From: Candidatus Sacchlamyda saccharinae
GTDB taxonomy: Bacteria > Chlamydiota > Chlamydiia > Chlamydiales > Rhabdochlamydiaceae
Direction: 5' to 3'
Assembly (NCBI GenBank): GCA_030408505.1
Contig: JAUHQI010000004.1
Span: 186,001 to 250,000 of the forward strand
DNA: 64,000 bases
The position numbers and the translations under genes are program-made. Of the stretch, positions 1-8,853 are shown piece after piece (the stretch's first letter is position 1; each line of letters opens with the position of its first letter). The notes under the pieces were generated by a model. It ran no database searches. It was not told the DNA's origin and saw only the letters and a list, made by a program, of their open reading frames with translations.

Positions 1-431
1 TTGTTGGAAAGTGCACATTGAAATTTCCTTCAGCTCCAGAGCATATCTCTGAGAAAATGAGTGTTCCTGAAGAGGGGTACGATCTCAAGTATGATGCCTA
101 TATTGCGAGTCAGGATAAGAAAAATGTCTACATGCTCCTCATTGCAGAGTATCCAGAGTTTGTTGACCAATCGCTTGCGCAAGCTTCTCTCGAGGGATTT
201 CTGAATGGGATTCTAGCAAACAATCCAGGGAATCAACTTCTTTTTGCCGATATGCTTCTTGTGGATGGAAAACCGGCTCTTGATTTCTTTATCCGCACGG
301 GTGGTGTCTATTTCAAAGGGCGCGCCATTATGGTGAAAAACCAGTTGTTTCTGATGGCTATGGAGTGTGAAGTACAAAGTTATGATGAAGGGGGCTACAA
401 CTACTTCGTCGAGTCGTTTAAGTTTAACTAG
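1..431 (+). CDS. 3' part of a hypothetical protein (starts before the window)
   Basis: The reading frame is open from the left edge (codons starting at base 3) to the stop at 429-431, so the true start probably lies outside the window; a TTG at 18 is the only in-frame start-like codon near the edge and has no clear ribosome binding site. About 140 residues are visible, soluble-looking, with aromatic and acidic residues spread evenly and no membrane segment. I do not recognise a catalytic motif. The hydrophobic strand-like stretches in the last 60 residues (around LLFADMLLVDGKPALDFFI) suggest a compact alpha/beta or beta-rich domain. It lies 12 bp before a small lipoprotein gene and may be cotranscribed with it. 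Confidence 0.6.
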   Translation, partial: VGKCTLKFPSAPEHISEKMSVPEEGYDLKYDAYIASQDKKNVYMLLIAEYPEFVDQSLAQASLEGFLNGILANNPGNQLLFADMLLVDGKPALDFFIRTGGVYFKGRAIMVKNQLFLMAMECEVQSYDEGGYNYFVESFKFN

Positions 432-443
432 TAAGAGGTAAAG

Positions 444-677
444 ATGAGAAAAGATATGCAAAGATTTTTTCTAGCCGCAATTGTTGGATCACTTGCTGTG
501 ATGACAGGGTGTGGCCAGAATAACAACGAGATGATGAAGAGTCGCCACGGCGATGCTAAAGATCAAGTGGATGAGGCTCAGAAGACTTGGATGGAAGATA
601 ATAAAGAACCAATGCCAAGTGAAGAGCCACAAAAAGACACTGGTGACCAATATTATTACAGAAGTGAGTGTAACTAA
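444..677 (+). CDS. small putative lipoprotein (77 aa)
   Basis: Encodes 77 residues with a type II signal peptide: basic start, hydrophobic stretch, and lipobox VMTGC with the lipidated cysteine at residue 23. The mature part is about 55 residues, very polar and rich in Glu, Asp, Lys and Gln, without a recognisable fold; it is probably a surface- or periplasm-facing tether. The start ATG at 444 follows a purine-rich AGAGG stretch. It sits between a hypothetical gene and another tiny lipoprotein whose signal peptide is similar (both end MT-x-C), so the two may be diverged duplicates. No function can be assigned. Confidence 0.6.
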   Translation: MRKDMQRFFLAAIVGSLAVMTGCGQNNNEMMKSRHGDAKDQVDEAQKTWMEDNKEPMPSEEPQKDTGDQYYYRSECN

Positions 678-678
678 G

Positions 679-804
679 ATGAAAAAGATTATTCTAGGAT
701 TATTTGTTGGGATTTTGGCTTTTATGACAGCTTGCGATAGTCAAGACGATAATGGTCAAAATGGCCGTAGATGTGGAAAGCAAGGCTGCAGAACCTGCCG
801 CTAA
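679..804 (+). CDS. very small putative lipoprotein (41 aa)
   Basis: An ATG at 679, 1 bp after the stop of the preceding lipoprotein, opens 41 codons. The product has a lipoprotein signal with lipobox FMTAC (Cys19) and a short mature tail of about 22 residues containing three further cysteines near the C-terminus (RCGKQGCRTCR). The tail resembles a disulfide-rich or metal-binding peptide. The stop overlaps the end of the convergent recN by 4 bp. The small size makes the call uncertain; the clean lipobox and coupling to the upstream gene are the support. Confidence 0.45.
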   Translation: MKKIILGLFVGILAFMTACDSQDDNGQNGRRCGKQGCRTCR

Positions 805-2390
805 ACTGTTTGTCCGCCGAGCATTCGGAGGAGTTCGATCTCTTTCTCTTTCTTTGAAAGGGTAGAGATCTGCCCCTCAGTTCGCTCGGTGTTTTCATGT
901 TTGGAGACGCAGATGTGATGATCTGCTTGGGAGGCGACTTGAGGGAAGTGGGTGATACACAGCACTTGGCGGTGGGAGCTCAGCTCTTTTAGGTGACCTC
1001 CTATGAGGGTTGCTGTCTGTCCACCTACGTTGGCGTCGATTTCATCGAAGATCATCGTAGATGGATGATTTTTTTCAGCCAATGCGAGTTTGAGAGCAAA
1101 GAGTAGGCGAGAAAGCTCACCACCACTTGAACTTTCTTTGACCGGTGAGAGATGTTCTCCTTTGTTGGCGCAGAGATAAAATGCGATTTCGTCATCGCCC
1201 TCTTTTGTCCGGGTGGCGGGGCGCACCTCAACTTGCAGTTTCGCATTGGGGATGTTGAGGTTTTGGAGGGTTTTGGAGAGTTTTTCTCCAAGCTCTCTAG
1301 CTCCTTTAGTTCGCAATTGCTTGATATGACTGGCTGCAAGATTCGTCTCTTTTTTCCCTTTTTCAAGTGCGCTTTTCAAGGCTTCTTCGCGATCGCCGAG
1401 AGTGTCTATGGCTTTGAGCTCTTCTTGCATCTCTTGTAATCGGGTAAGAGGGGTCTTCCCGTACTTTTTTTTGATTAGATCTATGAGTTTTAGCCTTTCC
1501 TCAAGGAAGGTTAGGCGGGCAGGATCGCTTTCTAGTTTACTCTGAAAGCTTTGCAAAGCCATTTGAATCTCTTCTAATAGTAGCTGAGATTCATTTGCCA
1601 TTTTGCTTACTTCAGAAAGGCCAACCTCGAATTTGTCCATTTCATGTAAGCTTGAGAGGGCATTTGCAGTGCTTTGTCTTGAATTTTCGACCTCACCAAG
1701 GGCTTGTTCTGAATGGATAAGAAGCTCTCTCGCATTCGACTTTATGGTGTACTCTTCAAAGAGGGCTTCATCCTCTCCTTCAGAAATCCCGACATCGGTC
1801 AGTTCTTGTATTTGCTCGGTTAAAAGGGCTGTTTTTTTAGCGCTCATTGCCTTCTCTTCAAGCAAAGTCTCTAAGTCGCTAAGGATCTTTTTTTCGTGGC
1901 TCCAGGCTCTATTGAAGGGCTCTAAATCGATTTCTCCGTAAAGGTCGAGCCAAGTTCTTTGCCTGCTTTCACTCTTTAACTCTATTTGGGCATGTTGGCC
2001 AATAAAATCGACTAAATGCGGAGCGATCTTTTGCAAAAAAGCGGCCGGCACCATTTGGCCACAAGCGAAGGCTCTTCCCTTACCCGATGCGCTGATTTCC
2101 CTAGTGAGCAGCAGCTCTTCGTCTTTGGGGAAAAGGAGGCCCGCATCTTCGAATAGCTGCAAAAGGAGCTTTGTCGGCTCTACGGAAAAAGAGGCTTGGA
2201 TGGAAGCCTTATCAGCACCTTTTCGGACTTTGCTAGCATCGGCTCTTTCTCCTAGAATGAGACGGATTGCCTCGATGAGGGCTGTCTTTCCAGCCCCGGT
2301 CTCGCCCGTAATGGCCGAAAAACCTTTTTCAAAGTCCACCTCAGCCCTTTTTACAAGAACAAGATTGTGAAGAATGAGGGTCTTAAGCAC
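801..2390 (-). CDS. recN: DNA repair protein RecN
   Basis: SMC-like ATPase that acts in recombinational repair of double-strand breaks. The 529-residue protein has the full RecN layout: Walker A GETGAGKT at residues 29-36, two coiled-coil arms in the middle (about 150-360) rich in Glu/Lys/Leu, the ABC signature SSSGGELSRL near 420-429, and Walker B with IFDEIDANVGG near 447-457, followed by a D-loop/H-loop region with ITHFPQVAS. Length is close to the usual 550. Its start overlaps the end of rnhC by 8 bp, so rnhC and recN are probably translated from one message. Nothing essential is missing. Confidence 0.96.
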   Translation of the reverse strand: MLKTLILHNLVLVKRAEVDFEKGFSAITGETGAGKTALIEAIRLILGERADASKVRKGADKASIQASFSVEPTKLLLQLFEDAGLLFPKDEELLLTREISASGKGRAFACGQMVPAAFLQKIAPHLVDFIGQHAQIELKSESRQRTWLDLYGEIDLEPFNRAWSHEKKILSDLETLLEEKAMSAKKTALLTEQIQELTDVGISEGEDEALFEEYTIKSNARELLIHSEQALGEVENSRQSTANALSSLHEMDKFEVGLSEVSKMANESQLLLEEIQMALQSFQSKLESDPARLTFLEERLKLIDLIKKKYGKTPLTRLQEMQEELKAIDTLGDREEALKSALEKGKKETNLAASHIKQLRTKGARELGEKLSKTLQNLNIPNAKLQVEVRPATRTKEGDDEIAFYLCANKGEHLSPVKESSSGGELSRLLFALKLALAEKNHPSTMIFDEIDANVGGQTATLIGGHLKELSSHRQVLCITHFPQVASQADHHICVSKHENTERTEGQISTLSKKEKEIELLRMLGGQTV

Positions 2391-3270
2391 CGAGGATGGC
2401 CTCCTTGGTTTTAAAGTGCATCTTGCCCACTTTTTCTAAACCAGCCATCCCGTGCACCCCGAGAACTTTTTTTCCAGCTTGGATGACTTGGGCGCTTGCT
2501 CCTTTCGGGAGGTGGATTTCAAGCATTTTTCCAAGTGATTCAATCCCTTCGACAAAGGCCGACCTGGCAAGTAGTGATGCTGCAGCTACTACGGGATCTT
2601 CTTCTCCATAATGGCGTTGGGTTAGCGCGATGTCCAAATTCTTCCTCTTTAAGGCATTTTCGACTACATGCTCTCCAGCAAATTGATCGATGATTGCCGT
2701 TTTACAGCCCGTTTTTTCAACCAACTCTTCTATGGCTGTAGAATGGCCCCAAGCGAGCATGCTATTGAGATTTTTAAATTTGCCGTAGAGCTCATTGTAC
2801 TTTTCGGGAAAGAGGCGGACGATGCTATGAGGGAATAGGCTTTTGATTTCAGATGCAAGGGCTGTGATTACCTTATCGTTCATCCTCTTGCTATCGCGCA
2901 CTCCCATATCGAGGAGCTTCTTTACGCCTGCTTCATCAGCATAGACACCAGCGATACATAGAGGGCCAAAAAAGTCGCCTTTTCCCGCTTCGTCGATCCC
3001 AATGCGGGGCGTCCCGTCCACCATTGTTTCCGGATACGAGAAAGAAAGATCTTTGAGGATCTCGGGCTCTAAGTAAAAAGAGATAAACTCCTTTTTATCT
3101 TTGCCCTGTACAAGGAGTTTTCCCGACTCATACAACGTGCAAGAGACCCCCTTTTTCTTGGCGGCAAAAATGGTATAGGGGGGTGTATTGATCTCAAACC
3201 CTTGATCGATGAGATCGTTTCGCATTTTTTCACCGAGGGATACATCGATCTTTGTGACAAATGAATTCAT
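2383..3270 (-). CDS. rnhC: ribonuclease HIII
   Basis: Cleaves the RNA strand of RNA-DNA hybrids. The catalytic RNase H-fold domain begins with IGIDEAGKGD (about residues 91-99), the first carboxylates of the active site; further acidic residues occur in VRDSKRM and the AIIDQF segment, and the EEDPVVAAASLLAR helix is typical of RNase HII/HIII. The N-terminal 80 residues form the substrate-binding extension that separates HIII from HII. I place the start at the ATG at 3270 (295 aa), with a GGGAG stretch about 10 bp upstream; an in-frame TTG at 3306 would add 12 residues. RNase HIII is the type normally carried by Chlamydiae. Confidence 0.93.
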   Translation of the reverse strand: MNSFVTKIDVSLGEKMRNDLIDQGFEINTPPYTIFAAKKKGVSCTLYESGKLLVQGKDKKEFISFYLEPEILKDLSFSYPETMVDGTPRIGIDEAGKGDFFGPLCIAGVYADEAGVKKLLDMGVRDSKRMNDKVITALASEIKSLFPHSIVRLFPEKYNELYGKFKNLNSMLAWGHSTAIEELVEKTGCKTAIIDQFAGEHVVENALKRKNLDIALTQRHYGEEDPVVAAASLLARSAFVEGIESLGKMLEIHLPKGASAQVIQAGKKVLGVHGMAGLEKVGKMHFKTKEAILGA

Positions 3271-3351
3271 CCCCCTATTCTCCCATGAATCAGAAAAAAT
3301 TGACAAGTATTGATAAATGATTATGGTTAGGATCTTTCAATAAAGGAATAT

Positions 3352-5391
3352 ATGGGTAATAGGCTAGCAAGCGAAAAGTCTCCTTATCTTTTGCAACATT
3401 CTGAGAATCCAGTGGATTGGTATCCTTGGGGCGAGGAAGCGTTTGCAAAAGCCAAAGCTGAGGATAAGCCTATTTTTCTCTCTATTGGCTATGCTACCTG
3501 TCATTGGTGCCACGTCATGGAAAAAGAGTCGTTTGAAAATGGCGAAATTGCCCAAATGATGAATGACACGTTTGTCAACATCAAGGTAGATCGAGAAGAG
3601 CATCCTGAAGTAGACAGTATCTACATGGAATTTGCCCAAGCTCTAATGTCTTCTGCTGGAGGATGGCCCCTCAATGTTGTCCTCACACCCGATCTAAAGC
3701 CTTTTTTTGCTGTCACCTACCTTCCGACCAAAGCTGGCAAAGGGCTGATCGGAATGGATCAGTTTGTCACCCAAATCCAAATGCTCTGGAATAGCGAAGA
3801 ACGGGCTATGCTCATTCAGCAGGCAGATAAAATTGTAGAGCTTTTTGAATCTTCTTCCAAAACGTCTGGCCCCGACATGCCCAGCAATGATGATTTGCAG
3901 CGTGCGGTGGAAATGCTCTTTGATATTGCCGATCCTGTCTATGGAGGCATTAAGGGCGAACCGAAATTTCCTCTCGGCTATCAGGCTGATTTTCTATTGC
4001 AGTTTTCCAAAGCAAATAAGGATAGTAGGTCGCTCTTCTATATCGAACTTACTTTGCAGATGATGGCCCGCGGTGGGATATTTGACCACTTAGGCGGAGG
4101 CTTTTCGAGATACTGTGTCGATGAAAGGTGGCACGTTCCCCATTTTGAAAAAATGCTCTATGATAATGCCATCTTAGCTAAAACCTATCTCGAAGTGTAC
4201 AAGTACACCAAAAAACCCTTCTTTGGACAAATCAGCAGACAAACTCTCGACTACGCTTTGCGAGAACTCAAGGGAGAAGGGTTCTACTCTGCAGAAGATG
4301 CAGATACAGAAGGTCAAGAAGGAAAATATTACGTTTGGACCCAGCAAGAAATTCTCGATGCTCTTGGACCTGGTGATGGAGAAGTATTCTGCCGCTACTA
4401 TGGCGTTTCGGAAGAGGGCAATTTTGAGGGCAAGAACGTCTTACATGTTCCCATGGATCCTAAAGAATTTGCCCCCATTGTAGGACTAGAAGAAGATAAG
4501 CTCCATTCCACCCTCCACACTCTTAAAACAAAGCTGCATGAAAAAAGAGGAGAGCGAAAAAAGCCGTTCAAAGATGATAAGATCATCACCTCATGGAACG
4601 GTCTTATGATCGATGTTTTGGCTCGTGCAGGTTTTTGTTTCCAAGAAGGCCCCTACCTGGAAGCTGCTACAAGCACAGCAAACTGGATCAAACAAAATCT
4701 ATGGAGGGAAGGACAGCTGCTCCGTAGATATCGTGATGGAGAAGCGAGGTTTTCTGCCGGGCTCGATGACCATGCTTTTTTAATTCGAGCACTTCTCACA
4801 CTGTTTGAAGTGGGCGCAGGAACTTCCTATCTACATTGGGCCATGGAGCTCACAGATATTCTAGAACGCGATTTCAAAACAGAGAATGGAGCTTTTTTCC
4901 AAACAAAAGAAGATGAGTTTCTGCTCATCCGCAAGTGTGAATTCTACGATGGTGCAGAACCCTCTGGCAATGCTGTCCATTGTGAAAATCTCCTCCGCCT
5001 CTACCAGTTGACCCAGGAGCAAAAATACCTAACACAGGCCGAGGACATACTCAAAGCGGCCAAAACCTTCATTGAAGCCTTTCCTCCAGGCGCTTGCTAT
5101 CACTTGATCGCCCTACAGCGCTACTACGATAAGGAGGCTCCTCTGATCGTGATCGCACTGGATGAGAATCATACCTTTGAGCCCGAGCTTAAAAAAGCTC
5201 TCGGCGGGCTCTTCTGTCCTCATGGATTCATCGTTTGGAAATATCCTGGTGATCAAGGGCTAAACTTGCCTGCTCTTTCCGAGCAGAACTGCATAGAGGG
5301 GAAAACCACCGTCCATATCTGCAGAGGAGATCGGTGCCAGCCCCCAATGACCGATATGGATCAGATCCTAAGCACCCTTGACGATCTTTGA
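3352..5391 (+). CDS. thioredoxin-domain protein of the YyaL/SPATA20 (DUF255) family
   Basis: 679-residue protein with the family's two parts: an N-terminal thioredoxin-like domain (about 1-160) with the motif C50-H-W-C53-H-V-M, and a long C-terminal (alpha/alpha)6-barrel-like region resembling glycan-processing enzymes such as N-acylglucosamine 2-epimerase. Conserved stretches include [22 protein letters not shown] and [24 protein letters not shown]. The biochemical role of the family is not settled; a cytosolic redox or sugar-related role has been suggested. No signal peptide is seen. The 3' end overlaps the convergent TfoX-N gene by 24 bp. Length matches the family. Confidence 0.9.
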   Translation: MGNRLASEKSPYLLQHSENPVDWYPWGEEAFAKAKAEDKPIFLSIGYATCHWCHVMEKESFENGEIAQMMNDTFVNIKVDREEHPEVDSIYMEFAQALMSSAGGWPLNVVLTPDLKPFFAVTYLPTKAGKGLIGMDQFVTQIQMLWNSEERAMLIQQADKIVELFESSSKTSGPDMPSNDDLQRAVEMLFDIADPVYGGIKGEPKFPLGYQADFLLQFSKANKDSRSLFYIELTLQMMARGGIFDHLGGGFSRYCVDERWHVPHFEKMLYDNAILAKTYLEVYKYTKKPFFGQISRQTLDYALRELKGEGFYSAEDADTEGQEGKYYVWTQQEILDALGPGDGEVFCRYYGVSEEGNFEGKNVLHVPMDPKEFAPIVGLEEDKLHSTLHTLKTKLHEKRGERKKPFKDDKIITSWNGLMIDVLARAGFCFQEGPYLEAATSTANWIKQNLWREGQLLRRYRDGEARFSAGLDDHAFLIRALLTLFEVGAGTSYLHWAMELTDILERDFKTENGAFFQTKEDEFLLIRKCEFYDGAEPSGNAVHCENLLRLYQLTQEQKYLTQAEDILKAAKTFIEAFPPGACYHLIALQRYYDKEAPLIVIALDENHTFEPELKKALGGLFCPHGFIVWKYPGDQGLNLPALSEQNCIEGKTTVHICRGDRCQPPMTDMDQILSTLDDL

Positions 5392-5748
5392 CCTCTTAGC
5401 TTTCTTAACTTTTGGTGGCAATGATGAGACGAAGTCGTAGGATTTTTTAAGCCAAGCAGACAACAAACTACTATCTTCTAAGATCTCACCAGGAAGAGCG
5501 AGGTACTCGCGCATGATTCTCCCTTTCACCGGCTCGAATGGCTCAGCGCCATATTTTTCCATCATCTCTTCACGGTCTTCTTCTCTTAAGCGAACCACCC
5601 AGTTTTCTTCATGCAAGCCGGTAAACATATTGTTATTCACAAATGAGCAAGGATAGCCAAACATTTTGCGGAGCTCACCGCTTGGGTAGTTCTCCAAATT
5701 TTCATAAAATTTTTCGATCAATTGGTCTGAGGATTTTTTCCAAGTCAT
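5368..5748 (-). CDS. TfoX N-terminal domain-like protein
   Basis: 126 residues resembling the stand-alone TfoX/Sxy N-terminal domain: an opening helix, then the [28 protein letters not shown] segment in which MFGY/P and the following beta strands are typical, and a C-terminal helix-rich part ending in a basic tail (KVKKAKRSK). In gammaproteobacteria TfoX/Sxy controls competence genes, but stand-alone N-domains are widespread and their role is unknown. The basic tail could contact nucleic acid; this is inference. It converges with and overlaps the YyaL-like gene by 24 bp. Confidence 0.75.
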   Translation of the reverse strand: MTWKKSSDQLIEKFYENLENYPSGELRKMFGYPCSFVNNNMFTGLHEENWVVRLREEDREEMMEKYGAEPFEPVKGRIMREYLALPGEILEDSSLLSAWLKKSYDFVSSLPPKVKKAKRSKIVKGA

Positions 5749-5868
5749 TGTGTTTTTTTTGGGTATAATGAGCGATTGTATTTGAGAGAGCCCTTTTTTT
5801 CAATCTCTTGAGAAAAATTAGAAAAAAGTTCAACATCGAAATCAACTATTGAAATACGGAGATTGGGA

Positions 5869-7647
5869 ATGTCTACAAAAGAGTTGCAGACAAGAGTTCT
5901 AGGAGACTATGAGCTTGTAGAAGAGCTTGGCGTTGGCATGTTGGGCAAGGTCTATTTGGCCCAGCATCGCTTTTTAAAAAAGCCTTTCGTTATAAAAATC
6001 CTTCCAGAAGAGCTCGCGAAAAACGACAAGTTTATCAAGCGCTTTGAGAAGGAAGTGGCTCTATTGAGCACACTGGATCACCCCAATATTGCTAAACTGC
6101 AAAATGTCTCCTCCGATGGGGATGTCTATTTCCTAGTTTCTGATTGCTTGATGGGTGCTAAGTCTCTTCTAGAAGTAGAGGAGCTTTCAGAAGAAGAGAT
6201 TTTTTCTATTGCAAAACAGGTTGCCTCAGCACTAGATCATGCCCACCAAAAAAATATTGGAGATGAGCCCTTAGCTCACCGAGGATTGAAGTTGAATAAC
6301 ATCATCCTGAAAGAGGAAGATGGCCAATGGAAAGTACAGGTGGCCGATTTCGGCCTGTCTCGGATTGTGGGTATAGGAGCTGTCCTTTGTCGGAGCTATC
6401 GCATCCTTTGGGAGATGATGGCGTTTGAGGCGGGATTTAAAGATGGGGACTTGGCGCTCGATCATTATGGAGAGGGAGAGGGGGATGTTGAGAGGTTGCA
6501 CGACTCTTTTGCTCAGTATTATGCCTTTTTAGCTCCTGAGCAAAGAGGGCGAGCCGTCTCGAGCCGCGATGGTGATGTAAAGGCGGATGTATATGCCTTC
6601 GGAATTATGTTGTATTGTCTGTTGGTAGGTAAGATGCCCGAAGGTTTTTTCCCTATGCCCTCAGAATGCAATCTTGATTTGAAGCGAGATTGGGATCGAA
6701 TTATTAAAAGTTGTTTGGATGTAGATCCTGAGAAGAGGCCGCTGCTATTGTCTTCGCTTTTAGAAGAGGTCGTCTCCTATGAGGGGGGGCTTCGTCCGAA
6801 GCTGCAGCCGCAGGAAATTGCAAGACCACAGTACGAACCTGACCCAGCGGCTATCTTCCAAGTCGATAAAACGGTTGCCATTTATACACCAACAAAAACG
6901 GAACCGAAAGAAATTGAGCCTATTTTAACTGAGATGGTAGTGGTTGAGGGGGGAACGTTTTTAAGAGGGAGCAATAATGGCGCTCGAGATGAGATGCCTC
7001 GCCACGCGGTCCATTTGCCGTCCTTTGCTATCGATGTACATCCTGTGACAAATGAGCAGTTTGTCAGATTTTTAATGGCGATGGGAGGGGAGAAGGATGC
7101 GAATAATAACGATATCATTCGCTTAAGAGATTCTCGCATTCGAAAAAATGGGGGTAAGCTTACCATTGAGTCAGGGTACAGCAAGCACCCTGTTGTTGGG
7201 GTGAGTTGGTATGGAGCAATGGCTTATGCCAAGTGGGTGGGGAAACGTCTTCCTACAGAAGCAGAGTGGGAAGTAGCCGCTTATGGGGGGACAGAGGGAG
7301 CGCAGTATCCTACCGGTGATGATGTTGAACGCTCAGGTGCTAACTTTTTCAATGCTGATACAACATCGATTTTGAGTTATCCACCAAATTCTTATGGGCT
7401 TTACGACATGGCAGGCAATGTCTACGAGTGGTGTTTAGATTGGTACGGCTACCACTTTTATGAAACTTCTATGCAGGAACCTGAGAATCCTACAGGACCA
7501 GCGCAGGGGGTTTATCGGGTTCTTAGGGGTGGTTGCTGGAAGAGCTTAAAAGAGGACATGCGCTGTTCTCACCGTCATCGCAATAATCCCGGGATAATGA
7601 ACGGGACGTATGGTTTCCGTTGCTGCGCAGCCGTAGCTGGACAGTAA
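5869..7647 (+). CDS. Pkn1-like serine/threonine (pseudo)kinase fused to an FGE-sulfatase-like domain
   Basis: 592 residues from the ATG at 5869, which has a GGAG ribosome site 8 bp upstream (a TTG at 5863 is less likely). Residues 14-320 are a Hanks-type kinase: glycine loop GVGMLG (21-26), Lys43 in VIK, Glu62 in the C-helix, DFG at 160-162 and APE at 222-224. The catalytic loop reads H137-R-G-L-K-L-N-N, so the catalytic aspartate is replaced by glycine, and the activation segment is unusually long (about 60 residues). Residues about 345-590 are an FGE-sulfatase/SUMF1-like domain (GGTFLRGS, RLPTEAEWEVAA, MAGNVYEWCLDW, GFRC) lacking the paired cysteines of true formylglycine-generating enzymes. 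The architecture matches chlamydial Pkn1. Catalytic activity is doubtful. Confidence 0.88.
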   Translation: MSTKELQTRVLGDYELVEELGVGMLGKVYLAQHRFLKKPFVIKILPEELAKNDKFIKRFEKEVALLSTLDHPNIAKLQNVSSDGDVYFLVSDCLMGAKSLLEVEELSEEEIFSIAKQVASALDHAHQKNIGDEPLAHRGLKLNNIILKEEDGQWKVQVADFGLSRIVGIGAVLCRSYRILWEMMAFEAGFKDGDLALDHYGEGEGDVERLHDSFAQYYAFLAPEQRGRAVSSRDGDVKADVYAFGIMLYCLLVGKMPEGFFPMPSECNLDLKRDWDRIIKSCLDVDPEKRPLLLSSLLEEVVSYEGGLRPKLQPQEIARPQYEPDPAAIFQVDKTVAIYTPTKTEPKEIEPILTEMVVVEGGTFLRGSNNGARDEMPRHAVHLPSFAIDVHPVTNEQFVRFLMAMGGEKDANNNDIIRLRDSRIRKNGGKLTIESGYSKHPVVGVSWYGAMAYAKWVGKRLPTEAEWEVAAYGGTEGAQYPTGDDVERSGANFFNADTTSILSYPPNSYGLYDMAGNVYEWCLDWYGYHFYETSMQEPENPTGPAQGVYRVLRGGCWKSLKEDMRCSHRHRNNPGIMNGTYGFRCCAAVAGQ

Positions 7648-7701
7648 TTTGCCCAAAATCATAGAATCTTGGTCCAAACTATCGTATGGGAGGGTTTTGT
7701 C

Positions 7702-7878
7702 TTGAAAAAATTTCTCGTTTTATTCACGTTGGTCCTTGCACCTATTTTAGCAAATGCGGTTGGTGCCATGTCTCATTCTGTTGAAATGTGGTGGTGTTCC
7801 TCTTGCGGGCTAGCTTATCCAGCACCACAAAAATTTTGTCTCAACAAGGATTGTCCTTTATTTCGAAAGGCTAAATAG
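7702..7878 (+). CDS. small secreted CxxC protein (58 aa)
   Basis: A TTG start at 7702 is preceded by GGGAGGG at 7688-7694, about 7 bp away, which decides this start over an in-frame TTG at 7669. The product begins with Lys-Lys and a hydrophobic stretch ending near ANA, a good Sec signal peptide of about 20 residues. The mature part of roughly 38 residues carries CSSC and a second pair CLNKDC, arranged like a small zinc ribbon or a two-disulfide knot. I do not recognise a family. The 3' end overlaps the convergent oppF by 21 bp. Confidence 0.55.
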   Translation: MKKFLVLFTLVLAPILANAVGAMSHSVEMWWCSSCGLAYPAPQKFCLNKDCPLFRKAK

Positions 7879-8853
7879 GGGCTGTTTGATTTCTCCTAAA
7901 AGATGACATGCGGCTTTGTGGCCTGGGGATATCTCTTTTAGCGCGGGACGGACGTGATGGCAGGTGGGCGTTGCATGAGGGCAACGTGTAGCAAATGGGC
8001 ACCCTTTAGGAGGATCGAGTGGACTAGGAACTTCTCCACGCAAGATAATGCGCGATCGTTTTTTCTCAATAATGGGATCGGGTATGGGAATCGAAGAAAG
8101 CAGGGCTTGGGTATAGGGATGCATGGGGCTTTCATAAAGCTGTTTTGCTGGGGCCACTTCCATAATCTGGCCCAGGTACATCACAGCGACCCGATCTGAA
8201 AGATACTTGACGATGCGCAAATCATGGGCGATAAATAGATAGGTAAGGCCCATTTCTTTTTGCAGCTGTTTGAGAAGGTTGATGATCTGTGCTTGCACTG
8301 ATACGTCTAATGCAGAGATGGGTTCATCACAGACAATTAGTCTGGGGTTTGTGGCTAAGGCCCGCGCAATACCAATTCTTTGTTTTTGCCCTCCGCTGAA
8401 CTCATGGGGGAATCTTGTTTTGCTTGTTTTGGGAAGGCCTACTAAATCGAGCAGCTGGTCGAGTCTTCGCTTTTTTTCTGCCCCTCTAAGAAGTTTATGG
8501 ATCTCTATCGGTTCAGAAATAATATCAGCGGCTGTCATCCTGGGATTGAGCGAAGCATAAGGGTCTTGGAAGATCATGGCTGTCTCATGGCGAAAGCTTT
8601 TGAGGCTACTTCCTTTCAATTCAGTAAGGGATTTACTTTTATATTCGATGCTGCCAGCGCTTGGGGGCGTAAGACCCAGCAAACATTTGGCCACGGTAGA
8701 TTTTCCACAACCACTTTCTCCGACAAGTCCGAGAGTTTCTCCTGGATATATCTCCAGGGATACCCCATCAATCGATCGAACGGTCTTCTTCTCTTTCGAG
8801 TAGTATTTCTTTAGGTCCTTGATTTTGATCAAGGGGCTTGTTCCAGCAGGCAA
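7858..8853 (-). CDS. oppF: oligopeptide ABC transporter ATP-binding protein OppF
   Basis: Second ATPase of the Opp/Dpp peptide importer. The 331 residues include Walker A GESGCGKST, Q-loop in AMIFQDPYASLNPR, ABC signature SGGQKQR, Walker B LIVCDEPISALD and the H-loop in FIAHDL, followed by the oligo/dipeptide C-terminal extension with the CxxxxxCxxxxPxC-like cysteine cluster (CPFATRCPHATPTC) that in this family binds an Fe-S cluster. It is the last gene of oppABCDF. Its start lies inside oppD, giving an 86-bp overlap; a later start would remove the first strands of the nucleotide-binding domain, so the overlap appears real. Confidence 0.94.
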   Translation of the reverse strand: MPAGTSPLIKIKDLKKYYSKEKKTVRSIDGVSLEIYPGETLGLVGESGCGKSTVAKCLLGLTPPSAGSIEYKSKSLTELKGSSLKSFRHETAMIFQDPYASLNPRMTAADIISEPIEIHKLLRGAEKKRRLDQLLDLVGLPKTSKTRFPHEFSGGQKQRIGIARALATNPRLIVCDEPISALDVSVQAQIINLLKQLQKEMGLTYLFIAHDLRIVKYLSDRVAVMYLGQIMEVAPAKQLYESPMHPYTQALLSSIPIPDPIIEKKRSRIILRGEVPSPLDPPKGCPFATRCPHATPTCHHVRPALKEISPGHKAACHLLGEIKQPLFSLSK

